This document shows, piece after piece, positions 19,222 to 28,602 of a stretch of DNA of 64,000 bases (positions are counted from its first letter, which is position 1; every line of letters starts with the position of its first letter). The stretch is from assembly GCF_018323885.1 (NCBI RefSeq), contig NZ_AP024585.1, positions 4,216,001-4,280,000 of the forward strand. Direction: 5' to 3'. The DNA comes from Citrobacter amalonaticus. Lineage in GTDB: Bacteria > Pseudomonadota > Gammaproteobacteria > Enterobacterales > Enterobacteriaceae. The position numbers and the translations under genes were made by a program. Below the pieces are notes generated by a model. That model had not been told where the DNA came from, did no database searches, and worked only from the letters and a program-made list of their open reading frames with translations.

Positions 19222-20354
19222 TTATCAATAATGTAAAGCTGGTGCTGGAAGATGAAGTGGTGCAGGGATCGCTGGAAATGCAGGATGGCGTGATTCGCGC
19301 GTTTGCGCAAAGTCAGAGCCGTCTTCCGCAAGCGCTGGACGGAGAAGGCGGCTGGCTGCTACCGGGGCTGATTGAGTTGCACACCGATAATCTCGACAAA
19401 TTCTTTACCCCACGGCCGAAAGTGGACTGGCCCGCCCATTCCGCAATGAGCAGCCACGACGCGCTGATGGTCGCCAGCGGTATCACCACCGTGCTGGACG
19501 CGGTGGCGATTGGCGATGTCCGCGACGGCGGCGATCGTCTGGAAAACCTGGAGAAAATGATTAACGCCGTAGAGGAGACGCAAAAGCGTGGGGTGAACCG
19601 CGCCGAGCATCGCCTGCATCTGCGCTGCGAACTGCCGCACCACGCCACGCTGCCGCTGTTCGAGAAGCTGATCAGCCGCGAACCGGTCACGCTGGTTTCG
19701 CTGATGGATCACTCGCCGGGCCAGCGTCAGTTCGCCAACCGCGAGAAGTATCGTGAATATTATCAGGGTAAATATTCGCTGACCGATGAACAGATGACGC
19801 GTTACGAAGAGGAACAACTGGCCCTGGCGGCTCGCTGGTCGCAGCCCAACCGGACTGCCATCGCGCAACTGTGCCGCGAGCGCAACATTGCACTGGCAAG
19901 CCATGATGACGCCACCTCCGGGCATGTGCAGGAATCCCACCAGCTTGGCAGCGTGATCGCCGAATTTCCCACCACGTTCGAAGCCGCAGAAGCCTCGCGC
20001 CAGCACGGCATGAACGTACTGATGGGCGCACCGAACATTGTGCGCGGTGGCTCTCATTCCGGCAACGTCGCGGCGCACACGCTGGCAGAATTGGGGTTGC
20101 TGGATATCCTCTCGTCAGATTACTACCCCGCCAGCCTGCTGGATGCCGCGTTTCGCGTCGCAGACGACGCGGCTAACCGTTTCACCCTGCCGCAGGCGAT
20201 CCGCCTGGTGACCGCCAACCCGGCGCGGGCGCTCAGTCTCCGCGATCGCGGCGTGATCGCCGAAGGTAAGCGCGCCGATCTGGTACTGGCGCACCGTAAA
20301 GGCGATCACATCCACATCGACCACGTCTGGCGCCAGGGAAAGAGGGTGTTCTGA
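19218..20354 (+). CDS. phnM: Alkylphosphonate-ribose triphosphate diphosphatase PhnM
   Basis: Amidohydrolase-superfamily enzyme that removes diphosphate from the ribose triphosphate intermediate to give 5-phosphoribosyl-1-phosphonate, the substrate of PhnJ. 378 residues, same as E. coli. Metal-ligand motifs of the superfamily are visible: [11 protein letters not shown] near residue 55, [30 protein letters not shown] and [13 protein letters not shown] late in the barrel. It lies between phnL (four-base overlap) and phnN (two-base gap). Confidence 0.95.
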   Translation: MIINNVKLVLEDEVVQGSLEMQDGVIRAFAQSQSRLPQALDGEGGWLLPGLIELHTDNLDKFFTPRPKVDWPAHSAMSSHDALMVASGITTVLDAVAIGDVRDGGDRLENLEKMINAVEETQKRGVNRAEHRLHLRCELPHHATLPLFEKLISREPVTLVSLMDHSPGQRQFANREKYREYYQGKYSLTDEQMTRYEEEQLALAARWSQPNRTAIAQLCRERNIALASHDDATSGHVQESHQLGSVIAEFPTTFEAAEASRQHGMNVLMGAPNIVRGGSHSGNVAAHTLAELGLLDILSSDYYPASLLDAAFRVADDAANRFTLPQAIRLVTANPARALSLRDRGVIAEGKRADLVLAHRKGDHIHIDHVWRQGKRVF

Positions 20355-20356
20355 GT

Positions 20357-20911
20357 ATGGGAAAACTGATCTGGCTGATGGGGCCGTCCGGCTCCGGGAA
20401 GGACAGTTTGCTGACCGCACTCCGTCAGCAAGAACATGCGCAACTCCTGGTGGCGCACCGTTATATCACTCGCGCGGCGAATGCCGGGAACGAAAATCAT
20501 GTCGCCCTGAGCGAGCAAGAGTTTTTCACCCGCGCCGGGCATAACCTGCTGGCGCTAAGCTGGCATGCTAACGGCTTTTATTATGGCGTCGGCGTGGAGA
20601 TCGATCTCTGGCTTAACGGCGGCTTCGACGTGGTGGTCAACGGCTCACGCGCGCATCTGCCCCAGGCGCAGGCGCGCTACGGCACGGCGCTGCTGCCGGT
20701 CTGCTTGCAGGTCTCCCCTACGATTTTGCGCCAGCGCTTACAGGCGCGCGGGAGGGAAAGCGAACCCGAGATTGCCGCGCGTCTCGAACGCGCCGCCCGC
20801 TACGCCCCGTTTGGCTGCCATACGCTCAATAACGACGGCAGTTTGCACCAGTCCGTCGATTCGCTGTTAACGTTAATGGGACGCAAGGAGCCACGCCATG
20901 TCTGCCTGTGA
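20357..20911 (+). CDS. phnN: Ribose 1,5-bisphosphate phosphokinase PhnN
   Basis: Converts ribose 1,5-bisphosphate to PRPP with ATP, returning the C-P lyase sugar product to central metabolism. 184 residues with a guanylate-kinase-like P-loop, [11 protein letters not shown], near the N-terminus, and a LID-type arginine stretch [20 protein letters not shown]. It starts two bases after phnM and overlaps phnO by 14 bases. Confidence 0.95.
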   Translation: MGKLIWLMGPSGSGKDSLLTALRQQEHAQLLVAHRYITRAANAGNENHVALSEQEFFTRAGHNLLALSWHANGFYYGVGVEIDLWLNGGFDVVVNGSRAHLPQAQARYGTALLPVCLQVSPTILRQRLQARGRESEPEIAARLERAARYAPFGCHTLNNDGSLHQSVDSLLTLMGRKEPRHVCL

Positions 20912-21332
20912 ACTTCGTCGCGCCACCGGACAAGACGCCGGGGCCGTGTACGCGCTCATCTGCGAACTGAAGCAAGCCCAGTTTGATTACCCGACCTTTT
21001 GCGCCGGATTCACCGCCAATTTGCAGGATGACCGACTGCGTTATCAGTTGGCGCTGCTTGAGGGCCAGGCGGTTGGACTCATTGGCCTGCATCTGCAGTA
21101 TCATTTACACCACGCCAACTGGATTGGCGAGATTCAGGAACTGGTGGTGATGCCGCAGGCTCGGGGTCTGAAAATCGGTAGCCAGTTACTGGCATGGGCA
21201 GAACAGGAAGCCCGCGAGGCAGGCGCAGAGATGACAGAGCTGTCCACCAGCGTGAAGCGTCATGACGCCCACCGTTTTTATCGGCGCGAAGGCTACGAAC
21301 AAAGTCATTTTCGCTTCACAAAAGCATTGTGA
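20898..21332 (+). CDS. phnO: Aminoalkylphosphonate N-acetyltransferase PhnO
   Basis: GNAT acetyltransferase that acetylates aminoalkylphosphonates, such as aminomethylphosphonate, allowing their use and detoxifying them. 144 residues. The acetyl-CoA pyrophosphate loop is seen as [16 protein letters not shown] (Q/RxxGxG/A-like), followed by [19 protein letters not shown] typical of the GNAT C-terminus. It overlaps phnN, and a REP element separates it from phnP. Confidence 0.95.
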   Translation: MSACELRRATGQDAGAVYALICELKQAQFDYPTFCAGFTANLQDDRLRYQLALLEGQAVGLIGLHLQYHLHHANWIGEIQELVVMPQARGLKIGSQLLAWAEQEAREAGAEMTELSTSVKRHDAHRFYRREGYEQSHFRFTKAL

Positions 21333-21385
21333 GGTACGTAGGCCGGATAAGCCGCTCGCGTCGCCATCCGGCACGATACGACAAG
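21333..21385. repeat. REP element between phnO and phnP
   Basis: GTAGGCCGGATAAGC...CGCCATCCGGCAC forms a REP hairpin in the 63-base gap. It is the third REP-type insertion inside the phn operon. Confidence 0.87.
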
Positions 21386-21395
21386 GGGAATCACG

Positions 21396-22154
21396 ATGAG
21401 TCTGAGCATCACGCTAAGCGGCACCGGCGGTGCGCAAGGGGTACCCGCGTTTGGCTGCGATTGTGCAGCCTGTCGCCGCGCACGCCTGCAGGAACCGTAT
21501 CGCCGACGCCCGTGTAGCGGCGTGGTCAAATTCAACGATACGGTGACGCTGCTGGATGCGGGCATACCGCACCTGATGGACGACTGGCCGGCGGGCAGCT
21601 TTCGACAGTTTTTACTCACCCATTATCATATGGATCACGTACAGGGATTGTTTCCGCTACGCTGGGGCGTCGGGGCGTCTATCCCGGTGTACGGCCCGCC
21701 GGACGAACAGGGGTGCGACGATCTGTTTAAGCATCCCGGCATTCTCGACTTTAGCCACACCGTCGAGCCGTTTGTGGTGTTTGAGTTACAAGGATTGCAG
21801 GTCACACCGCTACCGCTGAATCACTCAAAGCTGACGTTGGGTTATCTTCTGGAGACAGCGCACAGCCGCGTGGCATGGCTGTCTGACACCGCCGGACTGC
21901 CCGATAAAACGCTCACCTTTCTGCTCAACAATCAGCCACAAGTTATCGTCATCGACTGTAGCCATCCGCCACGTCCCCAACCGCCGCGCAATCACTGTGA
22001 TTTAAATACGGTCATTGCGCTTAATGAAGTGATTCGCTGCCCGCAGGTGATCCTCACGCATATCAGCCACGCGTTCGATGTCTGGCTGATGGATAACCCG
22101 CTCCCGGACGGATTTGAAGCAGGCTATGACGGGATGCAGATTATGGTCGATTAA
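21396..22154 (+). CDS. phnP: 5-phospho-alpha-D-ribosyl 1,2-cyclic phosphate phosphodiesterase PhnP
   Basis: Metallo-beta-lactamase-fold phosphodiesterase that opens the cyclic phosphate left by PhnJ to give ribose 1,5-bisphosphate for PhnN. 252 residues. The metal site motif is [13 protein letters not shown] (HxHxDH); further ligands lie in [15 protein letters not shown] and [10 protein letters not shown] structural zinc site is suggested by the N-terminal cysteines [11 protein letters not shown]. It ends convergent with yjdP, sharing four bases. Confidence 0.95.
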   Translation: MSLSITLSGTGGAQGVPAFGCDCAACRRARLQEPYRRRPCSGVVKFNDTVTLLDAGIPHLMDDWPAGSFRQFLLTHYHMDHVQGLFPLRWGVGASIPVYGPPDEQGCDDLFKHPGILDFSHTVEPFVVFELQGLQVTPLPLNHSKLTLGYLLETAHSRVAWLSDTAGLPDKTLTFLLNNQPQVIVIDCSHPPRPQPPRNHCDLNTVIALNEVIRCPQVILTHISHAFDVWLMDNPLPDGFEAGYDGMQIMVD

Positions 22155-22486
22155 CGCCCGTAATCCTCTTCCATTCGGCTTTCTTCATCTTCCAGTTGGC
22201 GGCGTTCACGATCGAGCTGGCGCTGACGTTCATCAAGCTGCCGTCTGCGATCCTCAAACTGACGCCGGCGATCATCATATTGTCTGCGGCGATCGTCGCT
22301 CATTTCGTTCTGCCACCTGTCGTCGCGCGAATCCTCGTAATCCCGCCCGCTATCGCTGTCAGGCTTATAAGCATCGTTGATCGCCTGCTGAATGTTGCCG
22401 ATAGCATCATCAATGATATCGGCCTGTGCCGGCACGGTAGCCAGCGACAGCAGGCTGAATAAAAAGAGTGTCAGGGTGCGTTTCAT
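22151..22486 (-). CDS. yjdP: Secreted coiled-coil protein YjdP
   Basis: 111-residue protein with a clear signal peptide ([22 protein letters not shown], predicted cleavage at AQA-D). The mature part is very charged: a DRRRQ/ERQRQ-type repeat from about residue 55 gives a long single helix, ending RMEEDYGR. It matches E. coli YjdP (109 residues) in sequence and place, between phnP and fdhF. The function is unknown. It overlaps the end of phnP by four bases, convergently. Confidence 0.92.
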   Translation of the reverse strand: MKRTLTLFLFSLLSLATVPAQADIIDDAIGNIQQAINDAYKPDSDSGRDYEDSRDDRWQNEMSDDRRRQYDDRRRQFEDRRRQLDERQRQLDRERRQLEDEESRMEEDYGR

Positions 22487-22610
22487 AGAACCAGCCTCAA
22501 AAGGGGACGGTTTCTACGTTAGTTATCGCCCTGTGCGACGAGTAGCGGAGGAATCTCAATTTCGTATCGGGTTCCGCTACAGCTTGCGTCGGCACAACGC
22601 CAAATCGTCA

Positions 22611-22624
22611 CGTCAAATATGACG
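22611..22624. promoter_or_regulatory. Candidate FhlA upstream activating site for fdhF
   Basis: Inverted repeat CGTCAAATATGACG about 75 bases upstream of the sigma-54 promoter, where FhlA binds in E. coli. Assigned by symmetry and position; no matrix was applied. Confidence 0.6.
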
Positions 22625-22695
22625 ACAGCCTGTTTTTCGTCAGGGTTTTGTCCAAAAATTATCCGTAATATCAGGGAAAGCCCCCAATTAAAATG

Positions 22696-22711
22696 TGGCA
22701 TAAAAGATGCA
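22696..22711 (+). promoter_or_regulatory. Sigma-54 promoter of fdhF
   Basis: TGGCATAAAAGATGCA matches the -24/-12 pattern TGGCAC-N5-TTGCA, with the invariant GG and GC twelve bases apart. It lies about 52 bases before the fdhF start and fits formate/FhlA-controlled expression. Confidence 0.88.
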
Positions 22712-22763
22712 TACTCAGGTCGACAAGCGTGTATGCGCGATTTGATTAACTGGAGCGAGACCG

Positions 22764-24911
22764 ATGAAAAAAGTCGTCACGGTTTGCCCGTATTGCGCAT
22801 CAGGTTGCAAGATAAACCTGGTGGTCAATAACGGCAAAATCGTCCGGGCTGAGGCGGCGCAGGGGAAAACCAATCAGGGTACTCTGTGTCTGAAGGGCTA
22901 TTACGGCTGGGATTTTATTAACGATACCCAGATCCTGACCCCGCGCCTGAAAACGCCTATGATTCGTCGCCAGCGTGGCGGCAAACTGGAATCAGTTTCC
23001 TGGGATGAAGCGCTGAATTACGTCGCCGAACGCCTGAGCGCCATCAAAGCGAAATACGGCCCTGATGCCATCCAGACGACCGGCTCGTCGCGCGGCACCG
23101 GGAATGAAACCAACTACATCATGCAAAAATTTGCGCGCGCCGTTATTGGTACCAATAACGTTGACTGCTGCGCTCGCGTCTGACACGGCCCATCGGTTGC
23201 AGGTCTGCACCAGTCGGTCGGTAACGGCGCAATGAGCAATGCCATTAACGAAATTGATAACACCGATTTAGTGTTTATCTTCGGTTACAACCCGGCGGAT
23301 TCCCACCCGATTGTGGCGAATCACGTGATTAACGCAAAACGTAACGGGGCGAAAATTATCGTCTGCGATCCGCGCAAAATTGAAACCGCGCGCATTGCCG
23401 ACATGCACATCGCTCTGCGAAACGGCTCGAATATCGCACTGTTGAACGCGATAGGACATGTCATTATTGAAGAAAATCTGTACGACCAGGCGTTTGTCGC
23501 CTCCCGTACGGAAGGTTTTGAAGAGTACCGCAAGATTGTCGAAGGCTATACGCCGGAGTCCGTCGAGGAGATAACCGGCGTTAGCGCGAGTGAAATTCGT
23601 CAGGCGGCGCGGATGTATGCCGGTGCGAAAAGCGCGACCATCCTGTGGGGCATGGGCGTCACCCAGTTCTATCAGGGTGTAGAAACCGTGCGTTCACTGA
23701 CCAGCCTCGCGATGCTGACCGGCAACCTCGGTAAGCCCAGCGTGGGCGTTAACCCGGTACGTGGCCAGAACAACGTTCAGGGCGCGTGCGATATGGGTGC
23801 GCTGCCGGATACCTATCCGGGCTATCAGTATGTGAAAGATCCGGCTAACCGCGAGAAATTCGCCAAAGCCTGGGGCGTGGACAGCCTGCCTGCGCACACT
23901 GGCTATCGCATCAGCGAGTTGCCGCACCGTGCGGCGCATGGCGAAGTGCGTGCGGCGTACATTATGGGCGAAGATCCGTTGCAAACGGATGCGGAACTCT
24001 CCGCAGTGCGCAAAGGCTTTGAGGATCTGGAACTGGTCATCGTGCAGGACATCTTTATGACCAAAACCGCATCGGCGGCAGATGTCATTTTACCGTCGAC
24101 GTCGTGGGGCGAGCATGAAGGGGTCTTTACCGCTGCTGACCGTGGTTTCCAGCGCTTCTTTAAAGCCGTTGAGCCGAAGTGGGATCTGAAAACCGACTGG
24201 CAAATCATCAGTGAGATCGCCACCCGGATGGGGTATCCGATGCACTACAACAACACCCAGGAGATCTGGGATGAGTTGCGTCATCTGTGCCCGGATTTCT
24301 ACGGGGCGACTTACGAGAAGATGGGCGAACTGGGCTACATCCAGTGGCCTTGCCGCGACACGTCAGACGCCGATCAGGGGACCTCATACCTCTTTAAAGA
24401 GAAGTTTGATACCCCGAACGGCATGGCACAGTTCTTCACCTGCGACTGGGTTGCGCCGATCGATAAACTCACCGACGAGTACCCGATGGTACTGTCGACG
24501 GTGCGTGAAGTCGGCCACTACTCCTGTCGTTCGATGACCGGTAACTGTGCGGCCCTGGCCGCGCTGGCGGACGAACCAGGCTATGCGCAAATCAACGCGG
24601 CCGATGCGGCGCGTCTGGGCATTGAAGATGAAGCACTGGTGTGGGTTCACTCACGTAAAGGCAAAATTATCACCCGCGCGCAGGTCAGCGAGCGCCCGAA
24701 CAAAGGGGCTATCTATATGACCTACCAGTGGTGGATTGGTGCCTGTAACGAGCTGGTGACCGAGAACTTAAGCCCGATTACCAAAACGCCAGAGTACAAG
24801 TATTGCGCCGTGCGCGTGGAGCCGATTGCCAATCAGTCCGCCGCCGAGCAGTACGTGATTGATGAATACAACAAGCTGAAGGCTCGCCTGCGCGAAACCG
24901 CAATGGGCTAA
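22764..24911 (+). CDS. fdhF: Formate dehydrogenase H, selenocysteine-containing (FdhF)
   Basis: Molybdopterin enzyme of the formate hydrogenlyase complex, oxidising formate to CO2. The reading frame is interrupted by an in-frame TGA at 23181-23183, which is codon 140 and matches the selenocysteine position in E. coli; read through it, the protein is 715 residues, exactly the E. coli length. The context is CARV-Sec-HGPSVAG. An N-terminal 4Fe-4S site has cysteines 8, 11, 15 and 42 (VCPYCASGCK, GTLCLKG). Molybdopterin-binding stretches include FGYNPADSHP, RGQNNVQGACDMG and STSWGEHEGVF. Automated callers would split this into 139- and 559-residue pieces. It is expressed from the sigma-54 promoter upstream and ends at a strong terminator. 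Confidence 0.97.
23181..23223 (+). promoter_or_regulatory. Selenocysteine codon and SECIS hairpin of fdhF
   Basis: The TGA is followed at once by a hairpin whose apex reads GGTTGCAGGTCTGCACC: a stem with a bulged T and the GGTC loop that SelB recognises in E. coli fdhF. By memory it differs from E. coli at one stem-flanking base (CACCAG for CACCAA). Confidence 0.9.
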
Positions 24912-24931
24912 CCACAACGTTGATGCATCTC

Positions 24932-24961
24932 AACAGCCTCCACCCTGGAGGCTGTTTTTTT
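24932..24961 (+). terminator. Rho-independent terminator of fdhF
   Basis: Stem ACAGCCTCCA...TGGAGGCTGT with a short CCC loop, followed by seven T residues; about 20 bases after the fdhF stop. Confidence 0.92.
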
Positions 24962-25014
24962 ATCCATACGATCTCTTTATACTGTCCATTCCGTACCCTA
25001 ATTAAAACTTAATA

Positions 25015-25704
25015 ATGAAACCACTTCTTGCATTGATGTTATTGATGACATTCTTTGCCCGTGCTGCCGATCCTGAGCCTGGAAGCCAGTATTTGCAGGC
25101 CGCAGAGGCAGGTGACAAACGCGCGCAATATTACCTTGCTGACAGCTGGTTTAGCTTCGGCGATTTAAGCAAAGCCGAATACTGGGCACAGAAATCCGCC
25201 GACAATGGCGATGCGGACGCCTGTGCGCTGCTGGCGCAGATTAAAATCACTAATCCGGTCAGTCTGGATTACCCTGAAGCAAAAATGCTGGCGGAGAAGG
25301 CCGCCCGGGCGGGCAGTAAAGCGGGCGAAATTACGCTGGCACGCATTCTGGTGAATACGCAGGCCGGTAAAACCGATTACCCCAAAGCCATCTCCCTGCT
25401 GCAAAACGCCTCTGAAAATCTGGAGAGTGATGTGGCCGTAGATGCGCAGATGCTGCTCGGTTTGATTTACGCCAACGGTGTCGGGATTCAGGCTGATGAT
25501 GATAAAGCGACCTGGTACTTCAAACGCAGTTCCGCCATCTCTCGCACCGGGTATTCCGAATACTGGGCGGGAATGATGTTTCTGAACGGCGAACAGGGCT
25601 TTATTGAGAAGAATAAACAGAAGGCGCTGCACTGGTTGAATCTGAGCTGTACCGAAGGATTCGATACCGGCTGCGAAGAGTTTGACCGATTAACGAACGG
25701 CTGA
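25015..25704 (+). CDS. yjcO: Sel1-repeat protein YjcO
   Basis: 229-residue exported protein with an N-terminal signal peptide (hydrophobic to about residue 17, ending FFARA-AD). The remainder is built of Sel1-like (TPR-related) helical repeats, for example EAGDKRAQYYLADSWF, NGDADACALLAQI, AGSKAGEITLARIL and DAQMLLGLIYANGVG. These repeats serve protein-protein contacts; no enzyme motif is seen. It matches E. coli YjcO in length and place between fdhF and gltP. Its specific role is unknown. Confidence 0.92.
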   Translation: MKPLLALMLLMTFFARAADPEPGSQYLQAAEAGDKRAQYYLADSWFSFGDLSKAEYWAQKSADNGDADACALLAQIKITNPVSLDYPEAKMLAEKAARAGSKAGEITLARILVNTQAGKTDYPKAISLLQNASENLESDVAVDAQMLLGLIYANGVGIQADDDKATWYFKRSSAISRTGYSEYWAGMMFLNGEQGFIEKNKQKALHWLNLSCTEGFDTGCEEFDRLTNG

Positions 25705-25711
25705 CTCAGAT

Positions 25712-25797
25712 TACCTGATGGCGCTTTGCTTATCAGGCCTACAAGCGATGTCGACTCGTAGGCCGGATAAGGCGCAGCGCCATCCGGCAGACCGTTT
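25712..25797. repeat. BIME (paired REP units) between yjcO and gltP
   Basis: CTGATGGCGCTTTGCTTATCAGGCCTAC, then GTAGGCCGGATAAGGCGCAGCGCCATCCGGCA, two REP units in opposite orientation between the convergent ends of yjcO and gltP. Confidence 0.88.
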
Positions 25798-25801
25798 ACC
25801 G

Positions 25802-27112
25802 TTACTGGGCAGTCTTATCGAATTTACCCAGTACTTCGCGCTCATACGCCAGCGCTTTTTTGCGATCAAACTTGTGTTCCCATTTGGCGATAACCAGTAC
25901 CGCCAGCGCATTCCCCACCACGTTCAGCGCCGTACGCGCCATGTCGAGAATACGGTCGACCCCGGCGATAAAGGCCAGGCCTTCCAGCGGGATGCCCACG
26001 CTACCAAGCGTTGCCAGCAGTACCACGAAGGAGACGCCCGGCACACCAGCAATCCCTTTCGATGTCACCATCAGCGTCAGCACCAGCACGATTTCCTGCC
26101 ACAGCGACAGGTCGATACCGTACAACTGCGCGATGAAGATCGCCGCAATACTCTGATACAGGGTCGAGCCATCGAGGTTAAACGAGTAGCCGGTCGGCAC
26201 CACAAAACTGGTGATCGAGGCTGGCGCGCCGTAGGCTTCCATCTTCTCGATAATTCGCGGCAGCACGCTTTCAGAGCTGGCGGTGGAGTACGCCAGAATC
26301 AATTCATCCTTCAGAATGCGGATCAGGATCCAGATACTCAGTCCGCAAATACGCGCGACGATACCCAGCACCACCAGCGCGAAGAACAGGATCGCGAAGT
26401 GAACCAACAGCACCAGCTTCGCCAACGGCCACAGCGAGGCAAAACCGAAGTTCGCCACGGTCACGGCGATCAGCGCGAATACCCCGACGGGTGCATAGCG
26501 CATGACCATGTGCGTCACTTTAAACATGGTTTCGGAAATGGAGCGGAACACCGTCACCAGCGGCTCACGATGCGTTGCCGGTAGCGAGGAAAGCCCCAGA
26601 CCAAACAGCACCGAGAAGAAGATGATTGGCAGCATGTCGCCTTTCGCCATCGAAGCAACGATGTTTGTCGGGACCAGCGACAGAATGGTGCCCATCAGGC
26701 CATGCGCGTGGCTCTGCACCTCTGCCGTCGTGTTCTGGTATTTCGAAATGTCCACGGTCGCCAGTTGCGACATATCAATGCCGGAACCCGGCTGGAAGAC
26801 GTTCGCCAGCGTAATCCCGAGGATAATGGCAATCGTCGTGATCACTTCGAAATAGAGAATGGTTTTCGCGCCGATACGTCCCAGTTGTTTCGCATCGCCG
26901 ACACCGGCAATCCCGACAATCAGCGTGGAGATCACAATCGGCACGACGATCATTTTAATCAGATGGATAAAGATATCCCCTGCCGGAGAGAGCAGGTTTG
27001 CAATCAGCCACTCGCGGCTGTCGCTGTGATAATGCAGATAACTGCCGAGTAAAATGCCCAGCACCATGGCAATCAGGATCTGCCAGGCCAGACTGAGTTT
27101 AAAACTTTTCAT
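25802..27112 (-). CDS. gltP: Glutamate/aspartate:H+ symporter GltP
   Basis: Dicarboxylate/amino acid:cation symporter (EAAT/GltPh family) importing L-glutamate and L-aspartate with protons. The start at 27112 gives 436 residues beginning MKSFKLSLAWQIL, as in E. coli (437); an upstream in-frame ATG would add 13 residues of no family similarity. Family signatures are the hairpin stretches ASSESVLPRIIEKME (HP1), the TM7 motif and SFVVPTGYSFNLDGSTLY, TSKGIAGVPG (HP2) and GVDRILDMARTALNVVG (TM8, with D and R for substrate binding). Upstream lies a shortened ERIC element. Confidence 0.95.
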   Translation of the reverse strand: MKSFKLSLAWQILIAMVLGILLGSYLHYHSDSREWLIANLLSPAGDIFIHLIKMIVVPIVISTLIVGIAGVGDAKQLGRIGAKTILYFEVITTIAIILGITLANVFQPGSGIDMSQLATVDISKYQNTTAEVQSHAHGLMGTILSLVPTNIVASMAKGDMLPIIFFSVLFGLGLSSLPATHREPLVTVFRSISETMFKVTHMVMRYAPVGVFALIAVTVANFGFASLWPLAKLVLLVHFAILFFALVVLGIVARICGLSIWILIRILKDELILAYSTASSESVLPRIIEKMEAYGAPASITSFVVPTGYSFNLDGSTLYQSIAAIFIAQLYGIDLSLWQEIVLVLTLMVTSKGIAGVPGVSFVVLLATLGSVGIPLEGLAFIAGVDRILDMARTALNVVGNALAVLVIAKWEHKFDRKKALAYEREVLGKFDKTAQ

Positions 27113-27220
27113 AACGACGAACTTCCTCAATGGAACGCCACTCCTGTTCATCGCGCAGGAATGGATACATACTGAAAGGGTATGAATTGTGTTGCGTTGG
27201 TTAGTAGAGTTTTTTAACGC

Positions 27221-27287
27221 TATACCCTAAATAGTCCGAGTTGCAGGAAGCCAACACACCTGCAGCTTGAAGTATGACGGGTGTATA
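27221..27287. repeat. Internally deleted ERIC element upstream of gltP
   Basis: The left arm TATACCCTAAATAGTCCGAG TTGCAGGAAG and the right arm CCAACACACC TGCAGCTTGAAGTATGACGG GTGTATA are the outer arms of the 127-base ERIC consensus, but the central palindrome (about 60 bases) is missing. The arms pair to give a hairpin. Confidence 0.8.
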
Positions 27288-27509
27288 ATCAGTACCATTT
27301 GCAGGGCATCTTGCGCAACCCTTTAAGAACAGGGCTTTTCGCTGAAATAATGCATAATAACGCGAATTTATCGGGTTTATATTGCATAACTATTTGTTAT
27401 GGAAAGATTTTTAAATCTGCGTTTTTGAATTATAACTGTCGTGAATTATTTTGGCGGCGAGGTTCATTTGCCTGTTTTTTAAACAGATAAATCGCGCAAA
27501 AACACAAAT

Positions 27510-28118
27510 CTATTTCTGTCTGTTCTGTAACAACTTTGCCATATTTATCGAGTCTATCAGCTGCGCACGATTCACCCGCGGCGAATTCAAATCCAGGACT
27601 TTTTGCCACTGCAAAATCGCCTGTTTGTAATCCGCCTGCATAAATGCATCCGACGCCAGTAGCATCAGCGCAGTCACTTCCCCGGCATCCAGCGCCAGCG
27701 CTTTATCAATCATCTCGCGGGTCGCCAGCGTCATGTGCTGCCCGGCCTGGTAGTAGAGCACGGTCGCCAGCGCCGAATAGATCTCCGCATTCTCTCCACG
27801 GCTACGCAGCGCCTGACCATAAGCCAGCAGCGCATTATCGTAATCATTGCGCCACAGATAATACTCGCCGAGGAGCGCCCACTTTTCGCTGTCCTGTGGG
27901 TTGGCGCGAATCTGTTTTTGCAGGGCTATCAGTTTGGCCTCCGGCGTCGCGGTTTCTGCGAATTCATGCAGCGGATCGGCCAGTCGTCGTTGTTCGTCTC
28001 GCACGGCCTGCCATTTCGGCGACAGCAGATAGCCGCACAGACAGACGATGACCATCAGCACTGCCGCCAGAGTCAGTCGTCTGACAGGCATCGGGCGTGA
28101 CGGTTCAGGTTGTCTCAT
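27510..28118 (-). CDS. nrfG: Cytochrome c nitrite reductase assembly protein NrfG
   Basis: TPR protein of the NrfEFG heme lyase that attaches the special lysine-ligated (CWSCK) heme of NrfA; NrfG binds the NrfA C-terminus. The ATG at 28118 gives 202 residues (E. coli 198), beginning [15 protein letters not shown] with one transmembrane anchor (about residues 15-33). TPR units follow: [27 protein letters not shown] and [22 protein letters not shown], each quoted here in part of the repeat. It overlaps nrfF by 14 bases. It is the last gene of the nrf operon. Confidence 0.92.
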   Translation of the reverse strand: MRQPEPSRPMPVRRLTLAAVLMVIVCLCGYLLSPKWQAVRDEQRRLADPLHEFAETATPEAKLIALQKQIRANPQDSEKWALLGEYYLWRNDYDNALLAYGQALRSRGENAEIYSALATVLYYQAGQHMTLATREMIDKALALDAGEVTALMLLASDAFMQADYKQAILQWQKVLDLNSPRVNRAQLIDSINMAKLLQNRQK

Positions 28119-28602
28119 CGTTGCCCCCTTTTCGCCTGCTGACGCGCCACAAAATCCCTCCAACCAGCAGCAACAGCAGGCACGGCAATGCCCACAGCAG
28201 CAGCGTCTGCCCGGTGAGCGGCGGGTTATAGCGGACAAAATCACCGTACCGCGCAGTCATCCAGGCGGTGATTTCAGCTTCATCTTTCCCTTCTGCCACC
28301 ATCGTATAGACCTGGTGGCGCATGCTGACCGCAACCGGCGCATTGGATTCCAGCAAGTTTTGATTCTGGCACTGCGGACAGCGAAGCTGGCTGGCAATCG
28401 ACAACGCCTTTTCCTGCTGCTGTGGGTTCTCAAAAGCCCAGGTATCAACCACCTGAGCGTGAGCGGAAAAGGAGATAACCAGCAGTAAGATAAACGCAAT
28501 GATGGTGCCTGATGACGCTGCGCTTATCAGGCCTGCGCCGTGCTTAAACCATGCGCCGCCATCCGGCAATCCCCCCGACAAAAACCGCGGTTCATTACGC
28601 AT
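28105..28602 (-). CDS. nrfF: Nitrite reductase assembly protein NrfF with REP-altered 5' end
   Basis: CcmH/NrfF-type thiol-redox protein that keeps apocytochrome cysteines reduced. The core is intact: a signal-like helix ending FSAHAQ, the active motif [17 protein letters not shown], and a C-terminal membrane helix. The 5' end is unusual. The nrfE stop overlaps an ATG at 28595 (TAATG), which starts MNRGF, like E. coli MNKGL, but that frame stops after 22 codons. A REP-like sequence (about 28500-28570) lies between it and the signal helix. The frame that reaches the core is open from an ATG at 28602, giving 165 residues with about 36 encoded by nrfE-overlap and REP sequence ahead of the signal helix. 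E. coli NrfF has 127. It may be made with this extension, start at a non-ATG codon near 28502, or be defective. Confidence 0.65.
   Translation of the reverse strand: MRNEPRFLSGGLPDGGAWFKHGAGLISAASSGTIIAFILLLVISFSAHAQVVDTWAFENPQQQEKALSIASQLRCPQCQNQNLLESNAPVAVSMRHQVYTMVAEGKDEAEITAWMTARYGDFVRYNPPLTGQTLLLWALPCLLLLLVGGILWRVSRRKGGNDETT
28500..28570. repeat. REP/BIME sequence within the 5' end of nrfF
   Basis: CCTGATGACGCTGCGCTTATCAGG and CGCCGCCATCCGGCA are REP units in opposite orientation, lying inside the open frame of nrfF between the overlapped start and the signal helix. Confidence 0.8.

Noticed and set aside
23181..23183. Stop codon splitting fdhF, suggesting a pseudogene
   Set aside because: It is the selenocysteine codon, with a SECIS hairpin and exact family length when read through.
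27281..27490. 69-residue plus-strand frame upstream of gltP
   Set aside because: Starts inside the ERIC remnant, has no ribosome site and odd composition.
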